This document shows, piece after piece, positions 34,320-45,615 of a stretch of 64,000 nt of DNA. Positions within the stretch are counted from its first letter, which is position 1. The number at the start of each line of letters is the position of its first letter. Under the pieces are notes generated by a model that had not been told where the DNA came from, made no database searches, and saw nothing but the letters and a program-made list of their open reading frames with translations. Origin of the DNA: Amorphophallus konjac (Eukaryota > Streptophyta > Magnoliopsida > Alismatales > Araceae); assembly GCA_022559845.1 (NCBI GenBank), contig CM040118.1, forward strand, positions 238,747,224 through 238,811,223. Reading direction: 5' to 3'. Position numbers and translations under genes: made by a program.

Positions 34320-37300
34320 TGTGGACACACTTTTTATTAGATCTTTGTTTATTTATTTATTGGGTTTATTAAGTGCGTGGGAGTGCCAGTCACCTAGGTG
34401 ATGATTTATTATGCGCTAGATCTGACTAATCAGACGATTGTGTAGTTCGTGTCGGGACTAAAACCCACCGCGCCGTAAAGGTCACGACGTCATTTACATC
34501 CCCTCGGAGAGGGGAACACCCTTGATTAATCACTGGGAATTAGGGCCTCATGGCCAGGAAACTATATCGAGAGAAACAAGCCGATAGAGGTCTTGAATCA
34601 GTCGGAAAGCCAGATGTCTAGGGAAGCAAGCATTCGAAATATGTCGGTCACTCAAGGGACCATTTTGATATTCGGATGAGCGTCCGGCTTCATAAAATCC
34701 TGATCGTCATGGGGAAAATCGGAGCATATGTATGCCAGGGTACGACAAATTTATTGTTCAAAGGGATAGGAGACATTCTGTTGAATCCCGGTTAGAGTGG
34801 TCAGGAATCAGCGAGTTTATTGGACCGGTGCGAGATCGAGTCAGGACCATTCCGGGGGCACCTCTCGCGGTCCAAACGAGGCTTGCATGGGCATCGTTAA
34901 TATTTCCGGTGCCGAAGGGCAGCGAGAAAGTGTCTCGGCACTAGATTCCAAAACAAAGACGTGTATAGACATAGCTGGCTATAGACCTAGGATGTGGGTC
35001 AGGCAATGACCATGGTTGGGGCGAACCTGAGGTCCAAACATGATTCACGGAGATCTTATTGATATTCCCACATGCAAGGTTCGGGGAAGACGAGAGCCGT
35101 CTCGTTCCATTCAGATTTTGTTGGTCATTCATGGATCACTTTATGTTCAGACAAAGATCCGTATTGAAGGCACGATGTAAACGGAAATAAACCCGTACAA
35201 ATGTCTGCCGTGAGTACGGCAAGTTTAATGCAAGTGCGGGATTAGAAACCGGTATATACGTCGGTCACTAACGGACCATTTGTCGTTCGGACGAGAGTCC
35301 GCATTTGAAGTATCGAAGACAACGACAAAGACATATGGATGTCTGCCGTAGGTACGATAAGTTTAATGTGGGTGCAGGATTAGATCCCGGTATATATATA
35401 TATATATATGTCGGTCACTAATGGACCATTCATTGTTCAGATGAGAGCCCGCATCTGAAGCATCAAAGATGATGATAAACCGTATGAATGTCTGCCGCGA
35501 TTATGACAAGTTTAATGGGATTGCGGGATTGGATCCCGATAGAAGTGGGTCAAGTTGATATACTATTGGCCCGATACGGTTTCATACTATGGCCACATCG
35601 GGGATTCCGAGGTCCACATCTGATACCATGGGGCATCGTTGCTTTTCTCTTTACAAACAGTCCGGGGAAACGAATTGTTAAGTGTGGAGCCCGAACTCGC
35701 CAACATACACCCTCGCACGCGGATCGACCTGCGCGGTCAGGTCGCAGGGTTCGACCTGCCCGGTCAGGTCGCGGGGGGTCAAGGAGGCAGCCCCCCTTGC
35801 GGGGGTTTCCAGGGGCGGAGCCCCCGGAACAAAAATTTGATTATAACAGGGGCTATACGGCGCGCGAAGGTGAAAGAGAAGGCTAAAATGGCACGCGAAG
35901 GTGAAAGAAGTGGCTAAAACGGCGCGCCCCAAAGAAGGTTAATCCGGCGTGCATATAGAAGGTTAATCCGGCGTGCCTAGGCCGCGCCGGTTTAGGACCT
36001 ATGGGGATAGAATGGTTTTTGAGTGTGGGGCTAAAGCGGCGCGGGGGGGTAGCGCACCGGATAAGTGCGCGTCAGATTAGGAGCGCGTTGGATTAGGCCG
36101 TTTTATTCTTTTCAAAGGCTTGGAGGCTAGCAGATGGTTAGGCTATTTGTTCACTTAGTAAAAATAGGTGGATTTGAAGGTTTCAAAGTGTTTTGTTTGT
36201 CTGTTAAGATCAAAGTTTGAATGGTTTGTTCAAAGGGGTTAAGGAATTCCAAAGTTCAGTTCTTGCTCTCAGGTAGCTTAGTTCGTTCTTATCATTCATA
36301 TTTCTGGAAAAAATTGGGCAGCACCTCTCCCGAACTGACGTTTGTTGGGGCGACATAAGGGATTGTCAAACAGAGTACTCCGGGACGATCCCAAAAACTT
36401 GGAGTGGCCTAACGGCAGTCCGGTGTCCCATAGTTGAATGTAGAAGCCCCGAGGACCAGCCTTCAAGGGGTTATAGTAGTTCACGGGTAGTGACTTCGTG
36501 GTAGCTCCTGCGAGACGGATGTTCGCCATGGAAGGCCATGAATATTCATCCTTTTGGACGGATTCCTTCAAAGACAATGCCACGGAGGGGCAAGCTTCAA
36601 AGGGCCCTGGATGATTAGAAGGTAGGGGGGAAAGGAGGGAAAATGAAGTAGAACAGAGTGTTCAGCAAGGCTTTTCTTTTTTTCATTCATCCACAAGGGA
36701 AGGAGGCTAAATATAGAAGAGAATCTACCCCGAAGCCGGAGGATACATCAGAGAAAGAAATGAAAAATACATCGGTGGGGGAAGGGGAACAGAGCACAAG
36801 CTCCCCCCTTCCAAAGTCACCTTTCCTCTCTCTCACTCTCTCTCTTTTTATTCACCTCACGGGCGTAGGGGAACAGAGCTTCTTCTTCTCTTCTGCTGGA
36901 GACCTTTAAGAGAGAACCGGCCAGAGAGAGACCGCCTGCCGAGAGAGCTTCCAGTGAGGTGTTCGTTGCATATATATCAGTGGAGCTGGGAGGAGAAGCC
37001 TCTGAAGCCAGCGACAGGTGTCTTCTCTTTCCCTCCAACCGAAGGCAATCGAGTGGCCTGCGGCTAGAGGGGCGTAGAGTAGGGGAGATGCCTCCACGAG
37101 ATTGGCCGACGGTGACCAGCGGGGAAGTGACGTTTTGTACGGAGCTCGAAGCCTTCCGTTCCTGGGAGTAGGAAGGGCTCAAGCGGTTGCACACTGGTCA
37201 AGTGCAAGTCGTTCATCCTTTTCAGGTAAGTTCCTTCTGTTCGCACCCGGAAATGGGGGATCATACTTGCGATGTGATGGCCACCTTGGTTAAAATGGCG

Positions 37301-37843
37301 TGGGGGGTAAGCGCGCCGGTTTAAGAGCAATAGAGCAGCGCGCCGGATTAGTACAAATAGGAGGGGCGCGCCGATTTTGGGGATATTGGAAAGGGCGCGC
37401 CTGTTTAATGCCCAAGCAAGGGCGCGCCAGTTTAAGTGTAGGCCGCGCCGGTTTAGACTTCGTGTCAGAGTCGCGGTTGTTCGGACGGACGCTTGTCCTC
37501 CCGTGTTGCTTTAGTTGTAATGCACCGGCTCCGGGGTGTTTAGTTCAGGACCTTTGGATCCCGATTCAGAACTTTGAGTGATTTCCGGCATAAGCTGAAC
37601 CCGTGTCCGAGTTTTCGAGCTTCTACTGATTCGGCCTTCGATAATGCCGACTGGGGAGCCGTGGCTGTCTCTTCTGCTTGAGGGGCTTCTTTGTTGGGTG
37701 GCGGAGCACCGGGTATATATTCGTCCTACTTGGAGGAGGTACAGAGTTTATTCGGCCTTCCCGTCTTCGACTTGCCCCCGAGATGTCGAGACGTCCGTGC
37801 CGCAGGAACATTCTTTTTCTTCTCTCATTTTTTGACGTCCACA
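34320..37843. repeat. Right LTR of the LARD
   Basis: 3524 bp, starting TGTGGAC and ending GTCCACA, aligned throughout with the left LTR. It has two of the 33-bp GGCGCGC units instead of four. It is followed by ACTGC and then the resumed S1 LTR. Confidence 0.9.
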
Positions 37844-37848
37844 ACTGC

Positions 37849-38143
37849 TGGTTGGAAATTCTACAAAAATAAAGAGGTTAGCCAATGAATCATAATATGT
37901 GAGCTAATCAGTTTATGACACATCCAGTTTCAATTAAAATAAGTGAGTTAAGCTTAGCTTGGGCAGTTTCGGAACCAAGATGGATTTATGCATTGGGAGG
38001 GGTATGAACACTTAAACATAGTGCATGATGAAATTAGGCCTTGATTACGTATGAAGGTCGAACTTGATTGTTAATACATGTCACATGAGAAAACACATGA
38101 CCTGGGTTTTGTTATCATCAAAATCACTTGGATATACTCAACA
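37849..38143 (-). repeat. 5' LTR of S1, piece 2
   Basis: Matches 8141-8435 of the 3' LTR closely and ends CAACA like it. It is the outer part of the LTR displaced 20.5 kb by the LARD. Confidence 0.92.
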
Positions 38144-38148
38144 AAAAT

Positions 38149-38741
38149 ATGAGGGTCCATTGCCAAGGAACAAGAAGCAATTAGTGCTTCAATCCATTGT
38201 TGGGAAAAGGGTACGTTGCCAGCGAAGAGGAGCTGTAAATTTTTACTTTTGGAAGGATGATAGATCTGAGGGAAATGGCAACCTTGAGGGTGCCATGATT
38301 TAGGTGAATAGCGCCCCTGTACATGGGCGCTATATCATCTGGCATAAATTTTTTTTTTTTTGATGTGAATGGCACCCTGGGAAGGGGTGCCCTTCAGTGA
38401 ATAGCGCCCTGGTCAGGGGTGCTATTTATCTCTGTGCTGGTTTGTGTTTAAGTCAGATATATATATATATATTCATATATATAATTGGTTAGTTGGTGGG
38501 GTCTTAAGAGAGATATATCTAAGATATATCTATGTATTCAGTGGAATGTTCGGTGGCCCGGTAGACTTGTATTTAGAATAGGAAACCCCAATACGTGTGA
38601 TGAATTTCATTGTTGTACTTTTATGTAGTGGCCCCCATGGGGAATTCTACCATTTTATTTAAGCTTCTTATAGAGTTATTTAAGGTTTTATTTAGGTGGG
38701 AAAAAGTCTATTTCCTTATCATTTTTATCCGGGGTGCTACA
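38149..38741 (-). repeat. 3' LTR of T1, piece 2
   Basis: Continues piece 1 after S1 and matches 56645-57137 plus 59237-59362. It ends with GGTGCTACA, i.e. the minus strand starts TGTAGCACC. It includes hairpin modules at about 38274-38300, 38306-38335, 38366-38395 and 38398-38428. Confidence 0.85.
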
Positions 38742-38754
38742 CCCTCCCCCACAT
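38742..38754 (-). promoter_or_regulatory. Polypurine tract of T1
   Basis: The minus strand reads ATGTGGGGGAGGG directly before the LTR start TGTAGC, the standard Ty3/gypsy arrangement. T2 has AAGTGGGGGAGGG in the same place. Confidence 0.88.
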
Positions 38755-38820
38755 AAAAGAATTTTGTCCCCAAATTCAATTGTATATATGAAGACAAGGA
38801 GGGTGAGCAATACTTACGGA

Positions 38821-41800
38821 CTAGAATAATTCTAGAAATCTCCTTTTCATAGACTCCTCGGTATCCCATGTAGCTTCTTGTTCAAAGCATCGATCCCATT
38901 GGATTTTCACCATAGGGATAGTCTTGCTTCTCAAAACTCAGACTTCTCGATCGAGGATCTTCATCGGCTTCTGCTTATAGGTAAGGTCCTTCTGTATCAC
39001 CAAGTCAGTGTGGTCGATGATGTGGAGAGGATCGTGCACATACTTCTTCAGCATAGAAATATGGAATACATTGTGTACCTCTGATAGTTGTGGAGGCAAG
39101 GCAATGCGGTAAGCTACCTCGCCTACTCTTTCCAATACCTCGAATGGACCAATGAATCTTGGTGTAAGTTTGCCCTTAACATCGAATCTTCTAATACCTC
39201 GACCAGGAGAGACCTTGAGGAAAACATGGTCTCCAACTTGGAGTTCCATATCTCTTCCCCCATTATCAAGATATGACTTCTGCCTGGACTGTGCTATCTT
39301 TAGCCTCTCCCAAATGAGGTGTATCTTTTCAGTTGAGTCTCTCACCATATCTGGGCCTAGGATTTGCTTTTCACCAACTTCGCCCCAGCATATTGGAGAT
39401 CGACAACTTCTGTCATAGAGTGCCTCGAAAGGTGGCATCTGGATACTGGATGGATAGCTATTATTATATGCAAATTCGGCCAGGGGTAAGTGGTCCTGCC
39501 AACTACCGCCGAAATCCATAATGCAGGCCCTTCACATGTATTCAACAACTTGATTTGTCCTTTCTGTCTGTCCATCTATCTGGGGATGGAAAGCAGTGTT
39601 GAAGTTGAGTTTCATCGCCAGAGAGTGTTGTAGACTCTTCCATAAATGATAGGTGAAGCGTGGGTCTCGGTCGGATACGATCGACATGGGAACTCCATGC
39701 AATCTAACCATCTCCTTGATATATAAGGCAGTAAGCACATCAACCGACCACCAGCTTTTGATCGGCAAGAAATGAGCCGATTTAGTTAGGCGGTTGATAA
39801 TCACCCAAATTCCACCATGTCCACCTCTAGACTTGGGCAAGCCCAAAATAAAATCTATGCCAATGTCTTCCCACTTCCACTTCGGAATATATAGTGGATC
39901 TAGATTTTCGGCGGGTTTCTGATGTTCCGCCTTCACTTGTTGACATGTCAGGCAGCGAGATATGAAGTCCGCTACCTCCCTTTTCATATTAGGCCACCAG
40001 AAGGTCCTTTTCAAGTCTTGGTACATCTTGGTGGCTCTAGGGTGGATCGTGTACCTCGATCGATGAGCTTCTTCAAGAACCTTTTTTTTCAACTCGGGAC
40101 AGTCGGGTACACATGTCCGTTCATGGAATAACAGTCTTCCATCGGGTGCCAGCTTGAAATCCGGTCTCTCATCCAGCCTGTCCCTTATCTCCACTAGTGC
40201 AAGATCTTCCTCTAGTAGCTTCTGAATTTCTGGTAGCAAGTCCGAATGTAGACTCATATGGGCTAGAGTAATACACCCATCTTGTTCATTAGTGCTAATA
40301 TTGAGTTTAGAGAATTCCTCTAATAGCTTCCATTCTTGAATCATGCAACTGGCCAATATTACTCTCGGCTTTCGACTGAGGGCATCAGCTATAGAATTAC
40401 CCTTATCGGGATGATACTGTATAGTGAAGTCAAAATCCTTGAGATACTCGAGCCAACGCCTTTGCCACATGTTTAATTTCTTTTAAGAAAATAAATACTT
40501 GAGACTTTTGTGATCGGAGTATCCAATGAATTGTTCTCCGTAGAGCTAGTGTCTCCAGATCTTTAAGGCAAATACCACTGCGGCTAGTTCTAAATCATGC
40601 ACCGGGTAGTTCTCTTCATGCTTCTTTAGCTGCCGGGAAGAGTATGCAATGACTCTCGCATTTTGCATCAATACACACCCGAGGCCAATACCAGAAGCAT
40701 CGGTATATACCTCGTACTTCTATCCTTCAATTGGCAATGATAAGACTGGAGCAGTGGTCAAGAGATCTTTCAAAGCTTGGAAACTCTTCTCACAGTCTTC
40801 CTTCCACTCATAAGGTATTTCCTTGCGAGTCAATCGGGTGAGAGGAACAACAATTCTTAAGAAGTCCTTTATGAAATACCGGTAATAACAAGCTATCCCC
40901 AAGAAACTTCGAATCTCTGTTGCATTTGTTGGTCGCTCCCAATTCTTCATGGCTTCAACCTTTCATGGGTCCACGAAAATTCCGTTCTTCGAAATTATAT
41001 GGCCCAAGAAAGATACTTTCTTGAGCCAGAACTTGCACTTGTTGAATTTGGCATATAATTTGTGTTCCCTCAATATCTACAATGCCTGCTTGAGGTGTTC
41101 TTCATGGTCTTCTTTAGACTTTTAATAAATCAAAATATCATCGATAAAGACCACAATGAACTTGTCTAAGTGAGGCCTGAATATGCTGTTCATTAACTAC
41201 ATAAAAGCTGCGGGGGCATTTGTTAGTCCGAAAGGCATAACAGTAAATTCATAATACCCATACCTGCTTCAGAATGCAGTTTTATGAATGTCTTCTTCTT
41301 TGATCTTCAGTTGGTGATAACCAGATCGAAGATCAATGTTGGAGAAATATTTAGCTCCAGATATTTGGTCGAACAATTCATCAATCCTTCGCAGTGGGTA
41401 CTTGTTCTTGATTGTAAGGTGGTTTAACTGTCGATAGTCGATGTAGAGTCTCATCGATCCATCCTTCTTCTTGACGAATAGCACAGGCGCTCCCCATGGG
41501 GAAGTACTTGTCTAGATGAAACCCTTGTTTAATAGCTCCATTAGTTGTTCCTTTAGTGCTTTCAGCTCAGCAGGACACATTCTGTAAGGTGCCTTAGAAA
41601 CAGGTCCAGCACCAGGGACAAGGTTGATGGTGAACGACACCTCCCGCTCTGGGGGTAAGCCGGGCAATTCTTCTGGAAAAACTTCTGAAAAATCCTGAAC
41701 TACACGGATGTCTTCAAGCTTAGACTCCTCGATGTCCATGGTAGTTACAAATGTAATGAAAGCCATACATCCTTTGCTTATAAGTTTACTAGTTTGGAGG

Positions 41801-42204
41801 GATGATATAAGAGGTGATCTAGCTCGAGGGCTAATTTACACCAGTTCCGGGTAATCCACAAAAGTTATCTTACCATTCAGGCAATGTACAGTTGCTTGTT
41901 ATGTGGATAACCAATCAGCACCTAGTATGACATCATACACTTCCATATCTAGGCAAATTAGGTCGACAGGTAGATTATTTCTTTTAACCATAATCTCATA
42001 GTTTGAGTAGTGATGTGTGATATCGGCCTTGTTCCCGATAGGTGTAGATATGACTAAGTCTAACCATTTAGGCTCCTTAGTAAATGCAGCATCAAATTTC
42101 TTGGAAATAAATGAATGTGTTGCTCCAGTATCAAATAAAACTTTAGCAGTCTTAGAGCAAACGATTAGTGTACCTTCCACGATTCCGCCTTCCATTGGTT
42201 CCAT
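38821..42204 (-). pseudogene. T1 pol: protease, RT, RNase H, integrase, chromodomain-like tail
   Basis: The gypsy order is clear on the minus strand. Protease DTGATHSFISKKF (about 42135). [14 protein letters not shown] (41480), [13 protein letters not shown] (41325), catalytic FIDDIL at 41142-41137. RNase H region 40730-40480 (HPDKGNSIADALSR near 40410). Integrase: zinc-finger His/Cys block ending CLTCQQVKAEHQ (about 39930), core DFILGLPKSRGGHGG and VSDRDPRF, then TERTNQVVEYM (39535). The C-terminus has RIALPPQLSEVHNVFHISML and a short chromodomain-like segment ending at TAG 38823. This tail is typical of Tekay/Del chromoviruses. Stops occur near 41510, 41485, 41126, 40950, 40471, 39531 and 38936, so it is inactive. 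Gag is in a different frame. Confidence 0.85.
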
Positions 42205-42314
42205 CTCTTGGAGAGCTTGCAGACGGCCTTGCTTCTTTCTAGGAGCTTCTCATCTTTAAAGGCTTGCTCATTCATCAGTGGGCAATTAGGGATCCGATGT
42301 TCTTGGCTTCCACA

Positions 42315-43172
42315 TCAGAGACAGGCTCCTAGCTTCCTCCGACATTCCTCGATCCTATGACCAGCTTTGTCACAGTACTTACAAACTTCCTTGGAAGGTG
42401 TGGTGGTGGAGAAAGGCTTGACATCTTTTTGAAATTTCTTTCCTTTAGAGGACTCCCCTCCACTGTAGTACCGCTTCTTATTGAATGATGCTTTAAAATT
42501 TCCCGGGCTTGTGACATGTTTCTTCTTGTCCCTTCCTCGGATCCTCTCTGATAATTCGGTGGCGTCCTCTAGCAACTGCCCACGCCGAACCATTTATGAG
42601 TAGACTTGGATGTCCATCGGTGTAAGTTGTGTAATGTAGTGGGGCTGAAGCCCGTTGAGGAACCTTTTAGGCTTCATCTTCTCCGTACACACCAAGTGGG
42701 GTGCATACCTAGCCAGTCTTGAAAACTGGGCCTCATACTCGGCTACTTTGAAGGTCCGTTGTTTCAATGCGGCAAATTCCATGGCCTTCTTTTCTTGTAT
42801 ATGGTCGGAGAAGTACTTGTTGTTGAAATGCTCAGCGAATTCATCCCATGTGACGTGGTCATCGAGCAATGTTGCTTCCACGGATTCCCACCAACATCAA
42901 GCGTCCCGCTCCAGTTGGAATATAGCCAGTAGAACTTTCTCCTCGTCCGTGCATTGCATCACATGAAAAATTTGGTCCATTTCCTTTAACCAATTTTCAG
43001 CATCCCTGGGGTCAGATGAACCCGTGAACCTTGGCAGATTCATGTTGTGGAAACCCCTGTCGAGATCACCAGCTCCACGGTTACCACTACCTTGAGCCAC
43101 TTGCTATAGCGCCTGTGTAAGGCCCTGCACGGTGCACTGCATCTCACGCCATTGTGCTCTTTTGGCGGCCAT
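42315..43172 (-). pseudogene. Gag of T1
   Basis: Starts at ATG 43172 (AAKRAQWREM). Early stop near 43118, then PRFTGSSDPRDAENWLKEM and the Retrotrans_gag core (CWWESVEATL, FNNKYFSDHIQEKKAMEF, YEAQFSRLARYAPHL, RFLNGLQPHYITQL), then a zinc knuckle with all ligands, CKYCDKAGHRIEEC (about 42370). Stops at about 43118, 42894 and 42592. The second knuckle region (about 42300) is shifted, and a frame change separates gag from protease. Its relationship to T2 gag (47265) is obvious along its whole length. Confidence 0.82.
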
Positions 43173-43341
43173 GATCCTACAAAAGGGTTTAAGCATAATA
43201 AAGATCAGGTTTAATTATAAGGTCGAATGTCGTTAGATCTTAACCCGTGTCCCTACCCATCTCACCAGGTAAGGTATAAATCTATCCTTAGACTATAATC
43301 TATCCTTGGACTTAGGTTTTACCTAGCAAATTGAGATCCTA

Positions 43342-43354
43342 GGCTCTGATACCA
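43342..43354 (-). promoter_or_regulatory. Primer-binding site of T1
   Basis: The minus strand reads TGGTATCAGAGCC, complementary to initiator-Met tRNA, seven bases inside the LTR edge. 43173-43341 is the untranslated leader. Confidence 0.9.
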
Positions 43355-43361
43355 TGAAGAC

Positions 43362-44108
43362 TGTCACGCCCCGAGAGTGGAAGATACCCGAGTGCGCGAC
43401 GCATCTATATCGATCGTGTCATTCATGTAAAGACAGAGTGCGCATAGTACTCTGTAATTTTTTTGCTAACTTAAATTTGAACATAATACCATAGTCCAAG
43501 ATGATAATTATCTACTTAACCATATGACAATATCCCATAATCATTCGTAAGGCTACAAGTTTAATAAGTTCCATTTAACTAGATCATAACTGACCCAATT
43601 AAATTACACAAGCCTTTAACAATAACTGGAAATACAACAATAACTGGAAATACAATGTAGGACCTAGGAATAAAAGGACACGTCTAACTGACGGTACACC
43701 AAATCTGGCACTCATCACTCAGCATCGGTCCCATCTAGGTGGTGGTTGCTATCCAAGTTTCCTGAAAAATGTTAGAATGAACTAGATGAGCGAATCGCTC
43801 AGTAGAATTTATATCTCAAGCTCTAACAATCTTTAAGTTAGTTACAAGTTCATGCGGTACAATGATGCATGTTGGATCAAGCAAGAATATCAAGAATTGT
43901 ACCAAAAGAGTATCACATGAACATCAATGAGATGTATCAATAAGGAACTAGCAAGTAATTGCCAAGTAATTACACAAGTCTTTCCAAGAATTCAATATTC
44001 AGGCAAGTCTTTCTAAGAAAGTAATAGTCAATATTCCAGCAAGTCTTCCCAAGAAGATAATAATCAATATTCAAGCTAGTGATCTCAAGCTCGTGTAATA
44101 ACAAGTAT
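43362..44108 (-). repeat. 5' LTR of T1, piece 1
   Basis: Starts TGTCACGCCCCGAG on the plus strand (the minus-strand LTR end GGGGCGTGACA, shared with T2). T2 interrupts it at 44109. Confidence 0.82.
44104..44108. other. Target-site duplication of T2, left copy
   Basis: AGTAT here and at 54679-54683, a perfect match. Confidence 0.92.
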
Positions 44109-44218
44109 TGTAGCAACCCTGATAAAATAAAAAGGAATAAATAAATCAAAATAGATTAGAAGATTTAATAAATAAACGAAAGAGCTTGGAATAAAAAGAA
44201 TTAAACCCTGATAAAAAT

Positions 44219-45615
44219 AACGCCTCAGTAAAAGGCGCGACTTTACGAATAGGCGCCCTTGATCAAGGCGTGTTTTAAGTAGTGACGCCCACGTTTCACG
44301 GCGTCAAATCTCAGGCGACCAAAATAAGTAAGAGTAATAAAAATACAATAAAAGGGGTAACGCCCTTGACAGAGACGCGTTTTAACAAGAAACGATGCTT
44401 GACAAGGCGTCAATTTAATTTCGACGCCCTGACCTAGGTCGCTAATTCAGTTTGAGTTTCGTTCGACCCAGGAGTCTATCCAGGGTAAGGTGATAACTAT
44501 GAGAAAGAGTTCGAATGTAGTAATAACTCTAATATGGAAGTATTACTTCCAATCAAACACTAACTCTATTAGGATTCTAGAAATCCTATAAATAACCTAC
44601 TGCTTGAACCGAGAACGCTATTTGGCGTTCAGAGTATTCTAAGGTATGTGAAGAACAGCAGGTTCTTCTTGTATCTCTGTTCGTCCGATTATCGATTTCA
44701 TGAAAGAATACTAAATATTCTTATTCTTCTTCTCTTCTTACAGGTTAAGAAGATTAACGGGTAAGTTTTTCTTTCCTCCACCTTCAGTTAAGTATTATGA
44801 AGAAAAACTGATGTTTCTTCATCTTATTTCTCTGTAGAGAAGTCATCTTAACCTACTGAAGAACGTGGGTTCTTCATCGACGAACGTCTGCTTCTGATCG
44901 TGCCAAAAAGAGAACCTGTCGATACATCTACACCAAGACTTCTGCCCCTTTCATCCAACTCTGTTGATAGCAGAGTACCGTGTCTTCATCAGTTCTCCAG
45001 TTAATCATCATAAGGTAGGATTTTCTCATGGAACGTAGCCCAAACTACCATATAACTATAGATAATTATCATCGGTAGTTCATGCATATAGTTTTCATGC
45101 GTTCTGGTTATTTTCTACGGAATGTTTGAAAGAAACGACCCTAACAAGGGCGTTAATTTAAAAGACACGACCATGCCCAGGTCGTCAATTCCAGATTTGA
45201 CGCCCTGCACACGGACGTTAATTTCTGTTAATTAATAAATAGCATGTTTAAAAATCAATTATCAATGCAAACATGATTCTAAATTAATGCATGGTCAATT
45301 TCTTGTAATCCTGCTATTTTTCTGGTCCTGACTATATACCATGTTCCTAAAATATTCATTACCTCGAAATTTGTAAAATTGTCAATTCACGACCTTGACC
45401 AGGTCGTCTCTTGTTTAACTAACGCCCCAGACTAGGGCGCCTTTTTCCTAGTAACGCCCCTACCCAAGGCGCGTTTTCAACGAAATTTACAGATTTTAAT
45501 ATCCTGTAAAATAGCAATATTGGAAATGACGACCTCTTTATATGTCGTCAAATTTAATATAAACGCCCCTGATTAAGGCGTTAATTTTACGAAAAATGAC
45601 TTTACCAGAGTCGCT
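44219..45615 (+). repeat. Series of self-complementary 19-23-nt modules in the T2 LTR
   Basis: At least twelve short inverted repeats separated by AT-rich DNA. Clear ones: 44251-44272 (core CCTTGATCAAGG), 44284-44305 (GACGCC...GGCGTC), 44359-44381 (AACGC...GCGTT), 44423-44442 (core GACCTAGGTC), 45134-45154 (AACG...CGTT with CCCT/AGGG), 45167-45185 (ACGACC...GGTCGT), 45389-45407 (ACGACCTTGACCAGGTCGT), 45453-45475 (AACGC...GCGTT), 45528-45549 (GACGAC...GTCGTC), 45562-45582 (AACGCC...GGCGTT). Weaker: 44219-44237, 45199-45219, 45423-45439, 45598-45612. The same series is in the 3' LTR at 51810-53210. Function unknown; each could fold as a small RNA hairpin. Confidence 0.85.
44587..44594 (+). promoter_or_regulatory. 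TATA box in the T2 LTR
   Basis: TATAAATA in the context CCTATAAATAACC, repeated at 52178-52185. Confidence 0.65.

Larger units (their letters stand above)
17351..37843. mobile_element. LARD-type non-coding LTR element nested in the S1 LTR
   Basis: 20,493 bp bounded by direct repeats of about 3.5 kb (17351-20940 and 34320-37843), each starting TGTGGAC and ending GTCCACA, and by a 5-bp duplication. Without the nested TR-GAG its interior is about 7.1 kb. It holds no gag, protease, RT or integrase on either strand; most of it is a succession of unrelated tandem-repeat arrays. Long LTRs with a long non-coding interior fit the class called LARD (large retrotransposon derivative). Orientation is unresolved: no clear tRNA primer site is seen beside either LTR. 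A weak minus-strand purine run (GTGTGGGGCATT) beside the left LTR hints at minus. Mobilisation would have required another element's enzymes. Confidence 0.82.
6941..38143 (-). mobile_element. Sirevirus-like Ty1/copia element S1 (split by a nested LARD)
   Basis: Minus-strand order: 5' LTR (38143-37849 and 17350-16171), primer-binding site (16168-16157), gag, protease, integrase, reverse transcriptase, RNase H (to 11196), post-pol ORF (10400-8940), polypurine-like motifs, 3' LTR (8435-6941). Integrase preceding reverse transcriptase identifies Ty1/copia. The two-knuckle gag with a long coiled coil, the extra ORF after pol, the TTTGATGATGCCAAAGG(G) motif and palindromes in the LTR point to the Sirevirus lineage. 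Length without the nested insertion is about 10.7 kb. It is inactive: gag is frameshifted and pol has many stops. Confidence 0.88.
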
